This document shows, one piece after another, positions 1 to 7,105 of a stretch of 10,814 nt of DNA. Below the pieces are notes generated by a model, which was not told the origin of the DNA, did no database searches, and worked only from the letters and a program-made list of their open reading frames with translations. The stretch is from CAYGWP01 sp964353455 (GTDB taxonomy: Bacteria; Planctomycetota; Phycisphaerae; FEN-1346): positions 1-10,814 of the forward strand of contig CAYGWP010000572.1 in the NCBI GenBank assembly GCA_964353455.1. Reading direction: 5' to 3'. The translations under genes were made by a program, and so were the position numbers. How positions within the stretch are numbered: the first letter of the stretch is position 1; each line of letters begins with the position of its first letter.

Positions 1-806
1 TGCCCGGCGGCAGGCGGCGCCTCTTCAGGCCGCGTGAAGGGCCGGCGGACCGGTCCGCCAGGGCGGCCCTGGCCGACCGGCGGCGGGGTCTCCGGCATCT
101 TCCGCAGATACTCTAACTCATCGGGCATCAGCCGTCGAGACTGCCCGACGCTGAGGCCCCGCAGGCTGATCCGTCCGATCCTCGTCCGCACCAGGTCCCG
201 CACGGGGTGCCCCAGGCGGGCCAGCATGCGGCGGACCTGGCGGTTGCGGCCTTCACGGATCGTCACCTCGACGATGGACCGCATCCGGCTGCGCTTGATG
301 ATCCGGACCTGGCTGCCCCGCGTGCGTCCCTCCGAAAGGTGCACGCCCCTCATGATCCGGCGCACGTCGCCCGGCGTCACATCGCCGGCGACCGTGGCGA
401 CGTAGGTCTTCGGCACCTCGTACCGCGGATGGGCCAGGCGGTTGGCGAACTCGCCATCATTTGTCATGATGAGGAGGCCCTTGGAGCCGGCGTCCAGCCG
501 CCCGACCGGAAAGAGGCGGGCCTTCACGTGGCCCATGAAGTCGATGGGCCTGCGTCGGCCGGCCGGATCAAAGTTGGTGCATACCACGCCCACCGGCTTG
601 TTGAGGAGCCAGTACTCCGGATGCTCGGCCCGCAGGCGCGAGCCGTCCAGGCGTACGTCCTCGGCGGCCAGGTCGGCCTTTGCGCCCAGTTCCTTGACGA
701 CCCGGCCGCCCACGGTGACCCGCCCCGCGGTGATGAGTTCCTCGCAGGCCCTTCGCGAGCCGAAACCCGCCCGGGCAAGGAGTTTTTGGAGCCGTTCGGC
801 GGCCAT
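1..806 (-). CDS. rluB: rRNA pseudouridine synthase, RluB/RsuA family (3' end beyond window)
   Basis: Converts uridine to pseudouridine in rRNA in the cytoplasm; the RluB branch acts on the 23S peptidyl-transferase region. Reading the minus strand from ATG 806 gives 268 codons with no stop, so the gene runs off the left edge. An N-terminal S4 RNA-binding domain (about residues 1-60: LQKLLARAGFGSRRACEELI) is followed by the catalytic domain. Visible motifs are LLNKPVGVVCT (67-77), VGRLDAGSKGLLIMTNDG (101-118, catalytic Asp105) and REGRNRQVRRML (184-195). After about residue 240 the tail becomes Pro/Gly/Arg-rich. The start lies 8 bp after the stop of the mannose-6-phosphate isomerase gene, so the two are probably cotranscribed. 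The RNA-modifying family is clear; the choice of RluB over RsuA or RluE is less so. Confidence 0.9.
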   Translation of the reverse strand, partial: MAAERLQKLLARAGFGSRRACEELITAGRVTVGGRVVKELGAKADLAAEDVRLDGSRLRAEHPEYWLLNKPVGVVCTNFDPAGRRRPIDFMGHVKARLFPVGRLDAGSKGLLIMTNDGEFANRLAHPRYEVPKTYVATVAGDVTPGDVRRIMRGVHLSEGRTRGSQVRIIKRSRMRSIVEVTIREGRNRQVRRMLARLGHPVRDLVRTRIGRISLRGLSVGQSRRLMPDELEYLRKMPETPPPVGQGRPGGPVRRPFTRPEEAPPAAG

Positions 807-814
807 GGTGAGCC

Positions 815-1819
815 CTATCGCTGCGGCGCTTTGCCGGGCGGCGCGGCGGCGAGCACCGTCAGCCGCTCGGGCTGCTCGAGCGCGTATTCGCCCGCGTCGG
901 CGGGCACGAGCACGGTATCGCCGGCACGAATGTCCATAATTCCATCGGCCGCCGCAAGCCGCGCGGTCCCCTCAAGGACCACCAGGGCCGCGAAGGACCC
1001 GCGCGTGTCGGCCGCCCACGGCCGCCGGTCCAGCGTGATGCGGCTCAGGCTGAACGCCGGGCAATCGACCAGGTGCTCTATCACGAGGCCCGTCTCATCG
1101 GCCGTCTTGCCGCGGCCGCCCGACGGAGGCGGATCGCCCGTGAACCGGATACTCTCAAGCGCCTCCGCGATATGAAGGGGGCGGGGCTTCCCGTCGAGGC
1201 CGCTGCGGTTCCAGTCATACACGCGGTACGTCAGGTCCGACGTCTGCTGGACCTCCGCGAGGACGACGCCGGCGCCGATGGCGTGGACGGTTCCCGCGGG
1301 GACCCAGATGAAGTCGCCCGCCTTCACGGGCTGCAAGACGAGGAGTTCCTCGATCGATCCCTCCTTGAGGGCCGCCTCGAATGCTTGGCGCGTCGTGCCG
1401 GCCTTGAGGCCGTGGATCACCCACGCGCCCGGTTCGGCGTGGACGATGGTCCAGCACTCGGTCTTGCCGCCCTCGCCCGGCGCGTGGGCCGATACACAGG
1501 CGTCGTCGGGATGGACCTGGACGCTCACCCGGTCGGAGGCGTCGATGAACTTGATGAGGATTCCGAACTTCGACGCCCATCCGCGGGCCAGCCACTGCCT
1601 GCCGAGGACGGCGGCGCCGTGACGGTCGAGGACCTCGTGCAGTGTGCGGCCGACCATCGGCCCGTCTGCGATGCGGCTGCGGCCGTGCGGGTGGTCCGCG
1701 AGTTCCCACGATTCGCCGATCTTCGCGCCGGGGGCGATGGGCTTGCCCAGGAGGTCCGCGAGGCGGTGGCCGCCCCAGACCCGTTCCATCAGCACCGGCT
1801 GCATCTTCATCGGACGCAC
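815..1819 (-). CDS. manA: Class I mannose-6-phosphate isomerase
   Basis: Interconverts mannose-6-phosphate and fructose-6-phosphate, feeding GDP-mannose and polysaccharide synthesis; a cytoplasmic zinc enzyme of the cupin fold. The predicted protein is 334 aa, the size of the short bacterial form. Visible motifs are RVWGGHRLADLLG (13-25), IGESWELADHPHG (34-46), VQVHPDD (100-106, zinc ligand His103), KTECWTI (119-125, ligand Glu121), PAGTVHAIGAG (174-184, ligand His179) and VQQTSDLTYRVYDWNR (190-205). A second small cupin domain ends the protein. The GTG start at 1819 was chosen because an AAGGA lies 7 nt upstream; ATG 1810 is the alternative. The frame stays open to 2017, but that extension runs through a repeat and has no family similarity. 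rluB follows after 8 bp. Confidence 0.92.
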   Translation of the reverse strand: MRPMKMQPVLMERVWGGHRLADLLGKPIAPGAKIGESWELADHPHGRSRIADGPMVGRTLHEVLDRHGAAVLGRQWLARGWASKFGILIKFIDASDRVSVQVHPDDACVSAHAPGEGGKTECWTIVHAEPGAWVIHGLKAGTTRQAFEAALKEGSIEELLVLQPVKAGDFIWVPAGTVHAIGAGVVLAEVQQTSDLTYRVYDWNRSGLDGKPRPLHIAEALESIRFTGDPPPSGGRGKTADETGLVIEHLVDCPAFSLSRITLDRRPWAADTRGSFAALVVLEGTARLAAADGIMDIRAGDTVLVPADAGEYALEQPERLTVLAAAPPGKAPQR

Positions 1820-1826
1820 CGCGAGT

Positions 1827-1831
1827 TCCTT
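1827..1831 (-). promoter_or_regulatory. Ribosome binding site deciding the manA start
   Basis: AAGGA on the minus strand, 7 nt before GTG 1819. The next in-frame ATG (1810) would be 16 nt away, so the GTG is the better start. Confidence 0.5.
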
Positions 1832-1905
1832 AACCCGGGCCGCGCGCCGCGCGGCAAAGGACTTGAGTTTACCACAAGTCGTCACAGGCAGGAAGCGATT
1901 TCGGC

Positions 1906-2012
1906 GGGTGGCACGGCCACGCTTTGCTTCTGCGTGGCCGTGGTTGCGCCCCGGCGAGGGCCACGGCCACGCAACGGGTCGCCGCGGCGACCAGGCTGTG
2001 GCCGTGCCACCC
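1906..2012. repeat. Cluster of four alternating CACGGCCAC-type inverted repeat units
   Basis: This fills most of the 219-bp gap between the BatA-like gene and manA. A 15-bp arm at 1906-1920 is perfectly complementary to 1998-2012. Inside it a 13-bp arm at 1931-1943 is complementary to 1961-1973. The same units can also pair side by side: 1912-1922 with 1932-1942 (11 bp, 9-nt loop) and 1962-1970 with 1998-2006. The rest of the gap (1820-1905 and 2013-2038) shows only the manA ribosome binding site. The arrangement looks like a REP/BIME-type dispersed element. It would be transcribed ahead of manA if the upstream gene reads through. There is no T-run, so a simple intrinsic terminator is not supported. 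Confidence 0.75.
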
Positions 2013-2038
2013 CCCAAGAGTGACGCACTACTGGACGC

Positions 2039-3766
2039 CTATCGCGCGAGCCAGGCGCGGACGACGAGAGCGGCGAGGGTCGCAGCGGCTAGGTATGGCC
2101 ATAGGTCAACGAGCGACTCGCGGCGCTTCGTCTCGGCGAACTTGCGGATCGCCTCGATGGCCGCCTGGGAATCATCGCGGCCGGGACCCGCCTGGAAACC
2201 TTCGTCACTGCCGATCTGGAAGCCGGGTTCGGCCGGTGCAAGGCCCCTGCTCCTGATGGGCGACACCCTGTACTCGGCGGCGCGGCGATCCTGAGGCACG
2301 AGCCAGTCGATCGCGTGAGACCAGAACACGGGAAAGCCCGCGCGGCGGGGCCAGTCGGTAGTCCGTTCGTTGAAGCCGAAGAGGACGGCCAGCCGCCGCG
2401 CGCCGCCGGCATCCCACGTGACAATCAGCGGCACGTCGGGCGTGCCGAGGAGGAGTTTCGCGGTGGAATCCACGGCGAACTTGCGGACCGTGCCGAGGCG
2501 CGGCGGCTCAAGGTAGAGCGCCTCGGCCAACGGATGCCCCGCGGCAACTCGCCACTCGGCAGCGGCAGATGCTCGACCGTCGCCGTTTGCGGCGACGGCT
2601 AAACGCGGACGGACCGGCCCGACCGCATCGGGCGGGGCGATGACGGCGGCGGGGCCGGACCAGTCGGCAGGCAGCGGCGCAGCACTCGCGATGACGAGGT
2701 CTGTCCCGCTCGCCGGGACCTTCGCGTCGGGCGCGCCCTCAACGACCACCGTGTCGGGGCGTGCGGCCAGGGCGCGGCGGAGCGCGGTATCAGGCTCCCC
2801 CGCCAGGACAACGCGAACCTTCGCCGCCGGCGCCAGGTCGAGGCCGCAGACATTGTCCCACCCGAACGGGTCGTGAGGATTGCCAAGGTCATTGTCCGGA
2901 CCAACCAATTGAAGACGGATCTGCTGCGGCAGCGGGCCGTCAATCGCCACCGTGGTCTCGGCCGACGCCCCGGGATTGAGGAAGCCCTGCTTATCGAAAA
3001 ACGCCTTGCTCACGCCGACGACGCTGAATCGGTACGGCCCCGGCGCATCGGCATCGGCCCTGGTCTTGACGAAAATCCACAATCGGTCGCCCTCGATGCG
3101 TGCGGCGGCCAGCGTGATGCCCGCGTTCCTCGCCGTCCCGCCGGGCGCAAGGACAAAGACGTTCGGCGGCAGGGTCCGCTGCGGCGCGACGCCCGTCGCC
3201 ACGACGACAGGCATCTCCGGGCGGCGCGCGGCCTCGGCCATGGCGACCGGCCAGGCGTCCGTCGTGGCGAGGACCGGCGTCGAAAGGTCGCCGATGCGGC
3301 GGAAGAGCGCATCGCTGGTGGTCTCCTCGGTCGTAACCGAACCGGCATCGCTTGGCACTGAGATGACGCGGATGGGCGGCATACCTGCGTCTCTCAGCAC
3401 GCCCTGCCACATGACACTGGCTTCCTGCCAACGCGTACGGCCGGGGTTCCTCGCCTCGATCCACATGTGGGCGGCGCGGTCGGTGACGAGCGTGGCGACG
3501 GGTTCGGCGGGGGCGGTCGTCCGGAGGGCCGGGCGGGCGCAGGCAAGGACCAGCAGAATCACGGCGGCGGCGTCGAGCCAGAGGACGGGGTCCTTGAGGC
3601 GGATGCGTGCGGACGGTTTTCCGGCGGGTCCCGCCCCAAGCGCCCGGCGCCAGAGCATCAGGGAACCGACGACCGCCGGCCGCCCGCGCGGGGCGAGCAG
3701 GCCCCACAGAAAAAGCACGGGCGCCAGGGCAAGGCCCGCCAGCATCCAGGGGGACAGGAATTCCAT
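2039..3766 (-). CDS. BatA-like membrane protein with degenerate von Willebrand A region
   Basis: Predicted 575-aa membrane protein. The N-terminus has two hydrophobic segments (about 8-25 and 62-79) with the FLSPWMLAGLALAPVLFLWG pattern of the BatA (aerotolerance regulator) N-terminal domain. A long soluble middle part follows, then a final segment (about 553-574, DLWPYLAAATLAALVVRAWL). GFPVFWSHAIDWL (477-489) resembles the region before the last helix in planctomycete members. Where a vWA domain would carry DxSxS, this protein reads VTDRAAHM (94-101), so a metal-binding MIDAS looks absent. Family members usually sit with MoxR ATPase and DUF58 genes, which would lie elsewhere. ATG 3766 was chosen because family similarity begins there; AGAGG lies only 3 nt before it. 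TTG 3784 is the alternative. Exact function unknown. Confidence 0.8.
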   Translation of the reverse strand: MEFLSPWMLAGLALAPVLFLWGLLAPRGRPAVVGSLMLWRRALGAGPAGKPSARIRLKDPVLWLDAAAVILLVLACARPALRTTAPAEPVATLVTDRAAHMWIEARNPGRTRWQEASVMWQGVLRDAGMPPIRVISVPSDAGSVTTEETTSDALFRRIGDLSTPVLATTDAWPVAMAEAARRPEMPVVVATGVAPQRTLPPNVFVLAPGGTARNAGITLAAARIEGDRLWIFVKTRADADAPGPYRFSVVGVSKAFFDKQGFLNPGASAETTVAIDGPLPQQIRLQLVGPDNDLGNPHDPFGWDNVCGLDLAPAAKVRVVLAGEPDTALRRALAARPDTVVVEGAPDAKVPASGTDLVIASAAPLPADWSGPAAVIAPPDAVGPVRPRLAVAANGDGRASAAAEWRVAAGHPLAEALYLEPPRLGTVRKFAVDSTAKLLLGTPDVPLIVTWDAGGARRLAVLFGFNERTTDWPRRAGFPVFWSHAIDWLVPQDRRAAEYRVSPIRSRGLAPAEPGFQIGSDEGFQAGPGRDDSQAAIEAIRKFAETKRRESLVDLWPYLAAATLAALVVRAWLAR

Positions 3767-3781
3767 GACCCTCTCGAACGA

Positions 3782-3870
3782 CAATGATAAGTGCTGAATG
3801 GTAAATGCCGAATGAATGAGAATGCGCCGGCGCTACCCATGTATCATTCAGCATTTATCATTTATCATTG
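3782..3870. repeat. AT-rich imperfect inverted repeat
   Basis: This lies in the 106-bp gap between the exported hypothetical gene and the BatA-like gene and is strikingly AT-rich against its surroundings. The 9-bp CAATGATAA at 3782-3790 pairs with 3862-3870. GTGCTGAATGGTA at 3791-3803 pairs with 3842-3854 at 11 of 13 positions. A 7-nt TTATCAT tandem copy in the right arm (3855-3861) makes a bulge. The words TGAATG, AAATG and GATAA recur. It may be a dispersed repeat, or act as a structured spacer ahead of the BatA-like gene, whose start codon lies just inside the gene-ward edge. Confidence 0.7.
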
Positions 3871-3872
3871 TC

Positions 3873-4589
3873 TTATAGATTCTCCTCTTCCGGCAGAATG
3901 CGCGACGCCCGCGTGATGAGAAGGTAGTTTGCCTCCTCATAGACCATGATGATGCCGGAGATGCGCCAGCGGGCCCTCTTCTTGCCGCGTTCGGTCGATC
4001 CTTCGAGGAATTGGAGCCACGAGTTTTCGAGGATTCGCATGGGCCTCTCGCCGGAATCGAATGCGAAGAACGGCCGGCCGAGGGGATCGAGCATGAGCCG
4101 GCCCTCGCGGTTGAAGATGCGTTTGCCTTCCTCGATGGTGTCGGGCCTGGGCCTGCGGACCGGCGGCGGACCGGCCTTGAACGGGTCCTTATCGACTTCC
4201 GGAATCGGCGGGATCTCGACCTCCGGCATGGGCGGCGGAGGATTGACCGTGGCGGGGAATTCCGTCGCCGGCCTGGCCGGGGCCTCCGACACGGGCTTGG
4301 CCACGGGCCCTAACGATTCGGCTGCCGGAGTTTTTTCCTTGGGCGGCGCTGCGGCCGGCGTCTTGACCGACCCGGCCGGCGCGGGCTTCTCCGGCCTGGG
4401 CTGGGCGGCCGGCGGCGCCGGCGGCGACTTGTCCGGCTGGCTCGACGGCCCCACCGGAATGGCGATAGGCGCCTTCTGCCAGTCGGGGAAAGGGCTGACC
4501 TCGGCCTCCGCGCCGCAGACCAGGGACGCGGTGATCCAGCCCAGAATGATCGCCAGGACGATGGCGGCAAGTATCGCCACGCGCTTCAT
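3873..4589 (-). CDS. Exported or membrane-anchored Pro-rich hypothetical protein
   Basis: Not assigned to a named family. The 238-aa product begins with a basic residue pair and a hydrophobic segment (MKRVAILAAIVLAIILGWIT, continuing to about 24), a signal peptide or membrane anchor. VCGAEA at 24-29 is not a good lipobox. Residues about 45-150 form a low-complexity linker of Pro, Ala, Lys and Glu. A compact C-terminal domain (about 150-235) follows, including REGRLMLDPLGRPFFAFDSG (161-180), MRILENSWLQFLE (184-196) and RWRISGIIMVYEEANYLLI (208-226). The layout suggests an envelope protein with a globular domain held away from the inner membrane. ATG 4589 has a strong GGAGG 9 nt upstream. A role near the neighbouring BatA-like protein is only inference. 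Confidence 0.75.
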   Translation of the reverse strand: MKRVAILAAIVLAIILGWITASLVCGAEAEVSPFPDWQKAPIAIPVGPSSQPDKSPPAPPAAQPRPEKPAPAGSVKTPAAAPPKEKTPAAESLGPVAKPVSEAPARPATEFPATVNPPPPMPEVEIPPIPEVDKDPFKAGPPPVRRPRPDTIEEGKRIFNREGRLMLDPLGRPFFAFDSGERPMRILENSWLQFLEGSTERGKKRARWRISGIIMVYEEANYLLITRASRILPEEENL

Positions 4590-4712
4590 GGGCGCTCACC
4601 TCCCGTTCGGATGATTCGGCCGAGAACCGCCCGGCCGGTTGAGGCCCATTGTACGAAAGCGGCGGGGCTACGCCAAGAGGTTGTCGGCGTTACATTCCGC
4701 ACAGAATGGAGC

Positions 4713-4738
4713 ATGCCCAGGCAACAGCGCCTGGGCAT
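4713..4738. repeat. Perfect 10-bp stem hairpin
   Basis: ATGCCCAGGC at 4713-4722 and its exact complement at 4729-4738 flank a 6-nt AACAGC loop. It sits in the 218-bp gap downstream of the two-PDZ gene and upstream of the hypothetical gene. It could cap the PDZ transcript, but there is no U-tract, so terminator activity is uncertain. The rest of the gap (4613-4712) shows nothing else I can support. Confidence 0.6.
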
Positions 4739-4757
4739 ACCGCCTGTAGTGTCAGCC

Positions 4758-4785
4758 GCGCGGCGGGTCGGGAGACCCGCCGCGC
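4758..4785. repeat. GCGCGGCGGGTC hairpin, intact copy
   Basis: A perfect 12-bp stem (4758-4769 with 4774-4785) closes a GGGA tetraloop, 22 bp after the stop of the two-PDZ gene. The first 13 bases recur exactly at 10669-10681, so this is a dispersed REP-like element as well as a possible transcript 3'-end structure. Confidence 0.7.
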
Positions 4786-4807
4786 TCACTCTGAGACTCG
4801 AGGACTA

Positions 4808-6049
4808 TTACCGTTTCTCGATGCGGTCGAGTCGTCGCTCGATGTCGTCAAGGCGGCGATTCAGCCGCTCAAGCCGCTCCATGACCTGGCCGATGTCCTT
4901 GCCGACGTCGTAGCCTTGGCGCGGCTGGCCGCCGGGGGCGCCCTCGGCGGGGGCCGGCGTCGGCGGACGGAGCCGGGGCTGGAAGCCCGGATGCTCATCG
5001 CGCCACCGCTCGCCTTCCCCCTGGAGACCGCGTCTCATTTCCTCCAGGTAGCGGCGCAGTTCGGGGACCTTCTGGTAGAATCCCTCCGGGCCGCCCGGCT
5101 GCCATCCCTCGCCGGGTCGGCGTGCGCCTTCGGGCCGGCCGCCGAGTTTCACTTCCACGTCGCTGCGCTTCTTCATCCGGAAGTACACGACGTGGACCGT
5201 GTCGCCCGGCTTGTGCGTCCGAACGGTCTCGACCAGTTCGGCCGGGGTGGTCACTTCCTTGCCGCCGACCGAGACGATGACGTCGCCCGGCATCAGGCCG
5301 GCCTGCGCGGCGGGGCTGTCGTCGGGCAGGCTGTTGATGAGGACGCCGCGGGCCGTCCCGGCGATTTCCATCACCTCCTCCGTCAGCGGCGCAGCCATGA
5401 CGCCCAGGAACGCCTCGGCCGGGCCGGGCTGTTTCGGCTGCTCCGCCTCGGGCCTGAAGCGGCGGGGCGCGCCCGGCATGGGAGGAGCCTCCGGCTGCCC
5501 CTCCTCCGGCCGCGCGCCCAGCGTCACGCTCTTTGCGACCCGCCGCCCATCGCGGTACACGATGATGCTGACGGTGTCGCCGGGCTTGTGGGCGCGAACC
5601 AGGTCGATCAACTGCTCGGGGCCGACGACTTCCCTGCCATCGACTGCGGCAATGATGTCGCCGACCTCCAGGCCGGCCTTCTCTGCGGGGCTGCCGGGCA
5701 TTACGCCCGTGACGGCGGCGCCCCCGGCGACCTGCTTAGGCGTTTTCTCCTCGGAGAGCGGTCCGACGAAGATGCCGAGGTACGGTTCGCCGCGACGGTG
5801 TTCGGCCCGTTCGCCGGGTTCGGGTGCGCCCGGTCGCCGCTCGGAGCGGATGCCGCCCAGTTCCCCGAGGTTGATCGCATCGCCGGGGCGGACCTCCTTG
5901 CCGTTGATCCAGATGCGGATCTGCGGCTCGCCGCCGGGTTGCTCCGCCGCGGTTTGGACTTTCACCGTGCATGATTGGGCCTGTGCGGCCGACGCCGCCA
6001 GCGCCAGTGCGGCGGCCATGACGGCCATGGCGATCCATGTTGCTCTCAT
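4808..6049 (-). CDS. Exported protein with two PDZ domains and a C-terminal coiled coil
   Basis: Predicted 413-aa periplasmic protein. A signal peptide (MRATWIAMAVMAAALALAAS, cleavage likely after AQA near 24) precedes PDZ1 (about 88-178: YLGIFVGPL, GVMPGSPAEKAGLEVGDII) and PDZ2 (about 212-303: FLGVMAAPL, SPAAQAGLMPGDVIVSVGG). The domains are near-duplicates, each with an HKPGDTV strand. The end (about 383-413, IGQVMERLERLNRRLDDIER) is an amphipathic coiled coil. PDZ pairs of this kind normally follow a trypsin-like domain in DegP/HtrA, but here no protease domain exists, so a scaffold or substrate-binding role is inferred. ATG 6049 has AAGGAG 6 nt upstream (6056-6061). The frame stays open upstream to 6958, antisense to the kinase gene, and that part is not real. 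Confidence 0.88.
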   Translation of the reverse strand: MRATWIAMAVMAAALALAASAAQAQSCTVKVQTAAEQPGGEPQIRIWINGKEVRPGDAINLGELGGIRSERRPGAPEPGERAEHRRGEPYLGIFVGPLSEEKTPKQVAGGAAVTGVMPGSPAEKAGLEVGDIIAAVDGREVVGPEQLIDLVRAHKPGDTVSIIVYRDGRRVAKSVTLGARPEEGQPEAPPMPGAPRRFRPEAEQPKQPGPAEAFLGVMAAPLTEEVMEIAGTARGVLINSLPDDSPAAQAGLMPGDVIVSVGGKEVTTPAELVETVRTHKPGDTVHVVYFRMKKRSDVEVKLGGRPEGARRPGEGWQPGGPEGFYQKVPELRRYLEEMRRGLQGEGERWRDEHPGFQPRLRPPTPAPAEGAPGGQPRQGYDVGKDIGQVMERLERLNRRLDDIERRLDRIEKR

Positions 6050-6208
6050 CTGAAACTCCTTTCGTGAAGTTCCCATATTCAACACGCTGCGGCACGCTTC
6101 TTTTATGATAACATTTGCGGCCGTGCGCGTGCCAGTTTTTCTGGTCAGGCGGCGGCGGGCGGCATATAATTCGTGTTCCGGGCGGGTCTCGTGAGGGTTT
6201 ATCGGCAC
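6050..6208. promoter_or_regulatory. Divergent intergenic region
   Basis: This 159-bp stretch separates the minus-strand PDZ gene from the plus-strand kinase operon and must drive both. It contains the PDZ ribosome binding site (AAGGAG, 6056-6061 minus) and an AT-rich patch at 6098-6117, including a minus-strand TATCAT (6105-6110) that could be a -10 box, although no convincing -35 is visible for it. A better plus-strand promoter lies at 6142-6170. Confidence 0.5.
6142..6170 (+). promoter_or_regulatory. Predicted sigma-70-type promoter of the kinase-kdsA operon
   Basis: A perfect -10 TATAAT at 6165-6170 lies 17 bp after TGGTCA (6142-6147, 4 of 6 matches to TTGACA). Initiation would fall near 6177, leaving a leader of about 30 nt before ATG 6209. 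This also argues against the GTG at 6173 as the start of the kinase. Confidence 0.5.
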
Positions 6209-7093
6209 ATGATGCAAGGCCCCGTGCGAATTATCGTGAATCCCATCTCCGGCGCCGGAGTGAAGCCGTACTTCATTCAGGAACTGGAGAAACACTTGAG
6301 GCTGCGCGGGTTTCCGGTCGAAGTCACGCCGACGCGCGGCCCGGGCCACGCCCGCGACCTGGCCCGCGACGCGCCGGACGATGCGCGGTGCGTAGTCAGC
6401 GTCGGCGGCGACGGGACGCACCGCGAGGTCATCTCTGGCCTCCTGGGAAAGCCCGTGCCGGCCTGCGTCGTGCCGAGCGGAACGGAAAACGTCCTGGCCC
6501 GGACTTTCGACCTGACGGCGAGCCTCCAGCAGACCATCATGCGCATCCAGAACGGCCGGTCGGTGGCGGTCGATGTCGGCCTGGCCAACAACGTTCCGTT
6601 CATGCTTTTTTCGGGCGTCGGGTTCGACGCCGCGGTCGTTCGAGAGGTCCAGAAGAAGCGGCGCGGGCGGATCAGCCGCGGGGCCTATTGCGTGCCGATC
6701 TTGCGGCTGCTCTGGCGGTACGAGTTCCCGCGTCTGGCGGTGAACGTGGACGGCCGGCCGCTGGTCGATGACGCCGGATTCGTCCTGGTGGCCAACACGC
6801 CCATATACGCCTCCCAGTTGCGCCTGGCGCCGAAGGCCGTGGCCGACGACGGCCTTCTTGACGTCGTGTGCTACCGCGCGCGGTCCTGGCGAGAGGTCCT
6901 CCACTGCTACATGCTGACGCGGCACGGGCTGCACATGGAGGACCCGCTCGTGGCGCACGGCCGCGGCGCGCGGATCGAGGTGACGTGCGCGGACCGCGAG
7001 GCGCCGGCCCAGGTTGACGGCGACGCCGGGATCGCCACGCCTGTCACGTGCACCATTCTGCCGAAGGCGGTGCGGCTGCTCGTTCCACGATGA
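6209..7093 (+). CDS. YegS/DgkB-type lipid (diacylglycerol/sphingosine-like) kinase
   Basis: Probably phosphorylates a lipid hydroxyl such as that of diacylglycerol, using ATP at the inner face of the membrane. The product is about 294 aa, normal for the family. Motifs in order are RIIVNPISGAG (7-17), VVSVGGDGTHREVISGLLG (62-80, nucleotide-binding GGDGT), PSGTENVLAR (89-98), VDVGLAN (121-127) and LFSGVGFDAAV (133-143). A C-terminal beta-sandwich part follows (ANTPIYASQLRLAPKAVADD, 195-214). The start is uncertain: the frame opens at GTG 6173, but that precedes the predicted transcription start. ATG 6209 and 6212 and GTG 6191 are possible, with GAGGG at 6193-6197. kdsA follows after 12 bp, suggesting shared expression and an envelope-lipid role. 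The substrate cannot be read from sequence. Confidence 0.88.
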   Translation: MMQGPVRIIVNPISGAGVKPYFIQELEKHLRLRGFPVEVTPTRGPGHARDLARDAPDDARCVVSVGGDGTHREVISGLLGKPVPACVVPSGTENVLARTFDLTASLQQTIMRIQNGRSVAVDVGLANNVPFMLFSGVGFDAAVVREVQKKRRGRISRGAYCVPILRLLWRYEFPRLAVNVDGRPLVDDAGFVLVANTPIYASQLRLAPKAVADDGLLDVVCYRARSWREVLHCYMLTRHGLHMEDPLVAHGRGARIEVTCADREAPAQVDGDAGIATPVTCTILPKAVRLLVPR

Positions 7094-7105
7094 AGGAGGC
7101 TCCGG

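Noticed and set aside
1820..2017. N-terminal extension of manA to 2017
   Set aside because: It translates the inverted-repeat cluster and has no similarity to the enzyme family. The AAGGA before GTG 1819 marks a better start.
207..2023. Long plus-strand open frames (207-1175, 1073-2023) opposite rluB and manA
   Set aside because: They are mirror frames of clearly recognisable minus-strand genes and show no family motifs.
4713..4785. Tandem intrinsic terminators after the PDZ gene
   Set aside because: Both stems are strong but neither is followed by a T-run on the minus strand, so they are listed as repeats instead.
4649..5974. 441-codon plus-strand open frame opposite the PDZ gene
   Set aside because: Low-complexity Arg/Ala/Gly-rich translation, no ribosome binding site, and it starts within a hairpin-rich gap. 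The opposite strand has two clear PDZ domains.
6050..6958. Upstream open extension of the PDZ gene frame, antisense to the lipid kinase
   Set aside because: The protein has no family similarity, while ATG 6049 has a signal peptide and a good ribosome binding site. The kinase on the other strand is well supported. Long antisense frames are common at this GC content.
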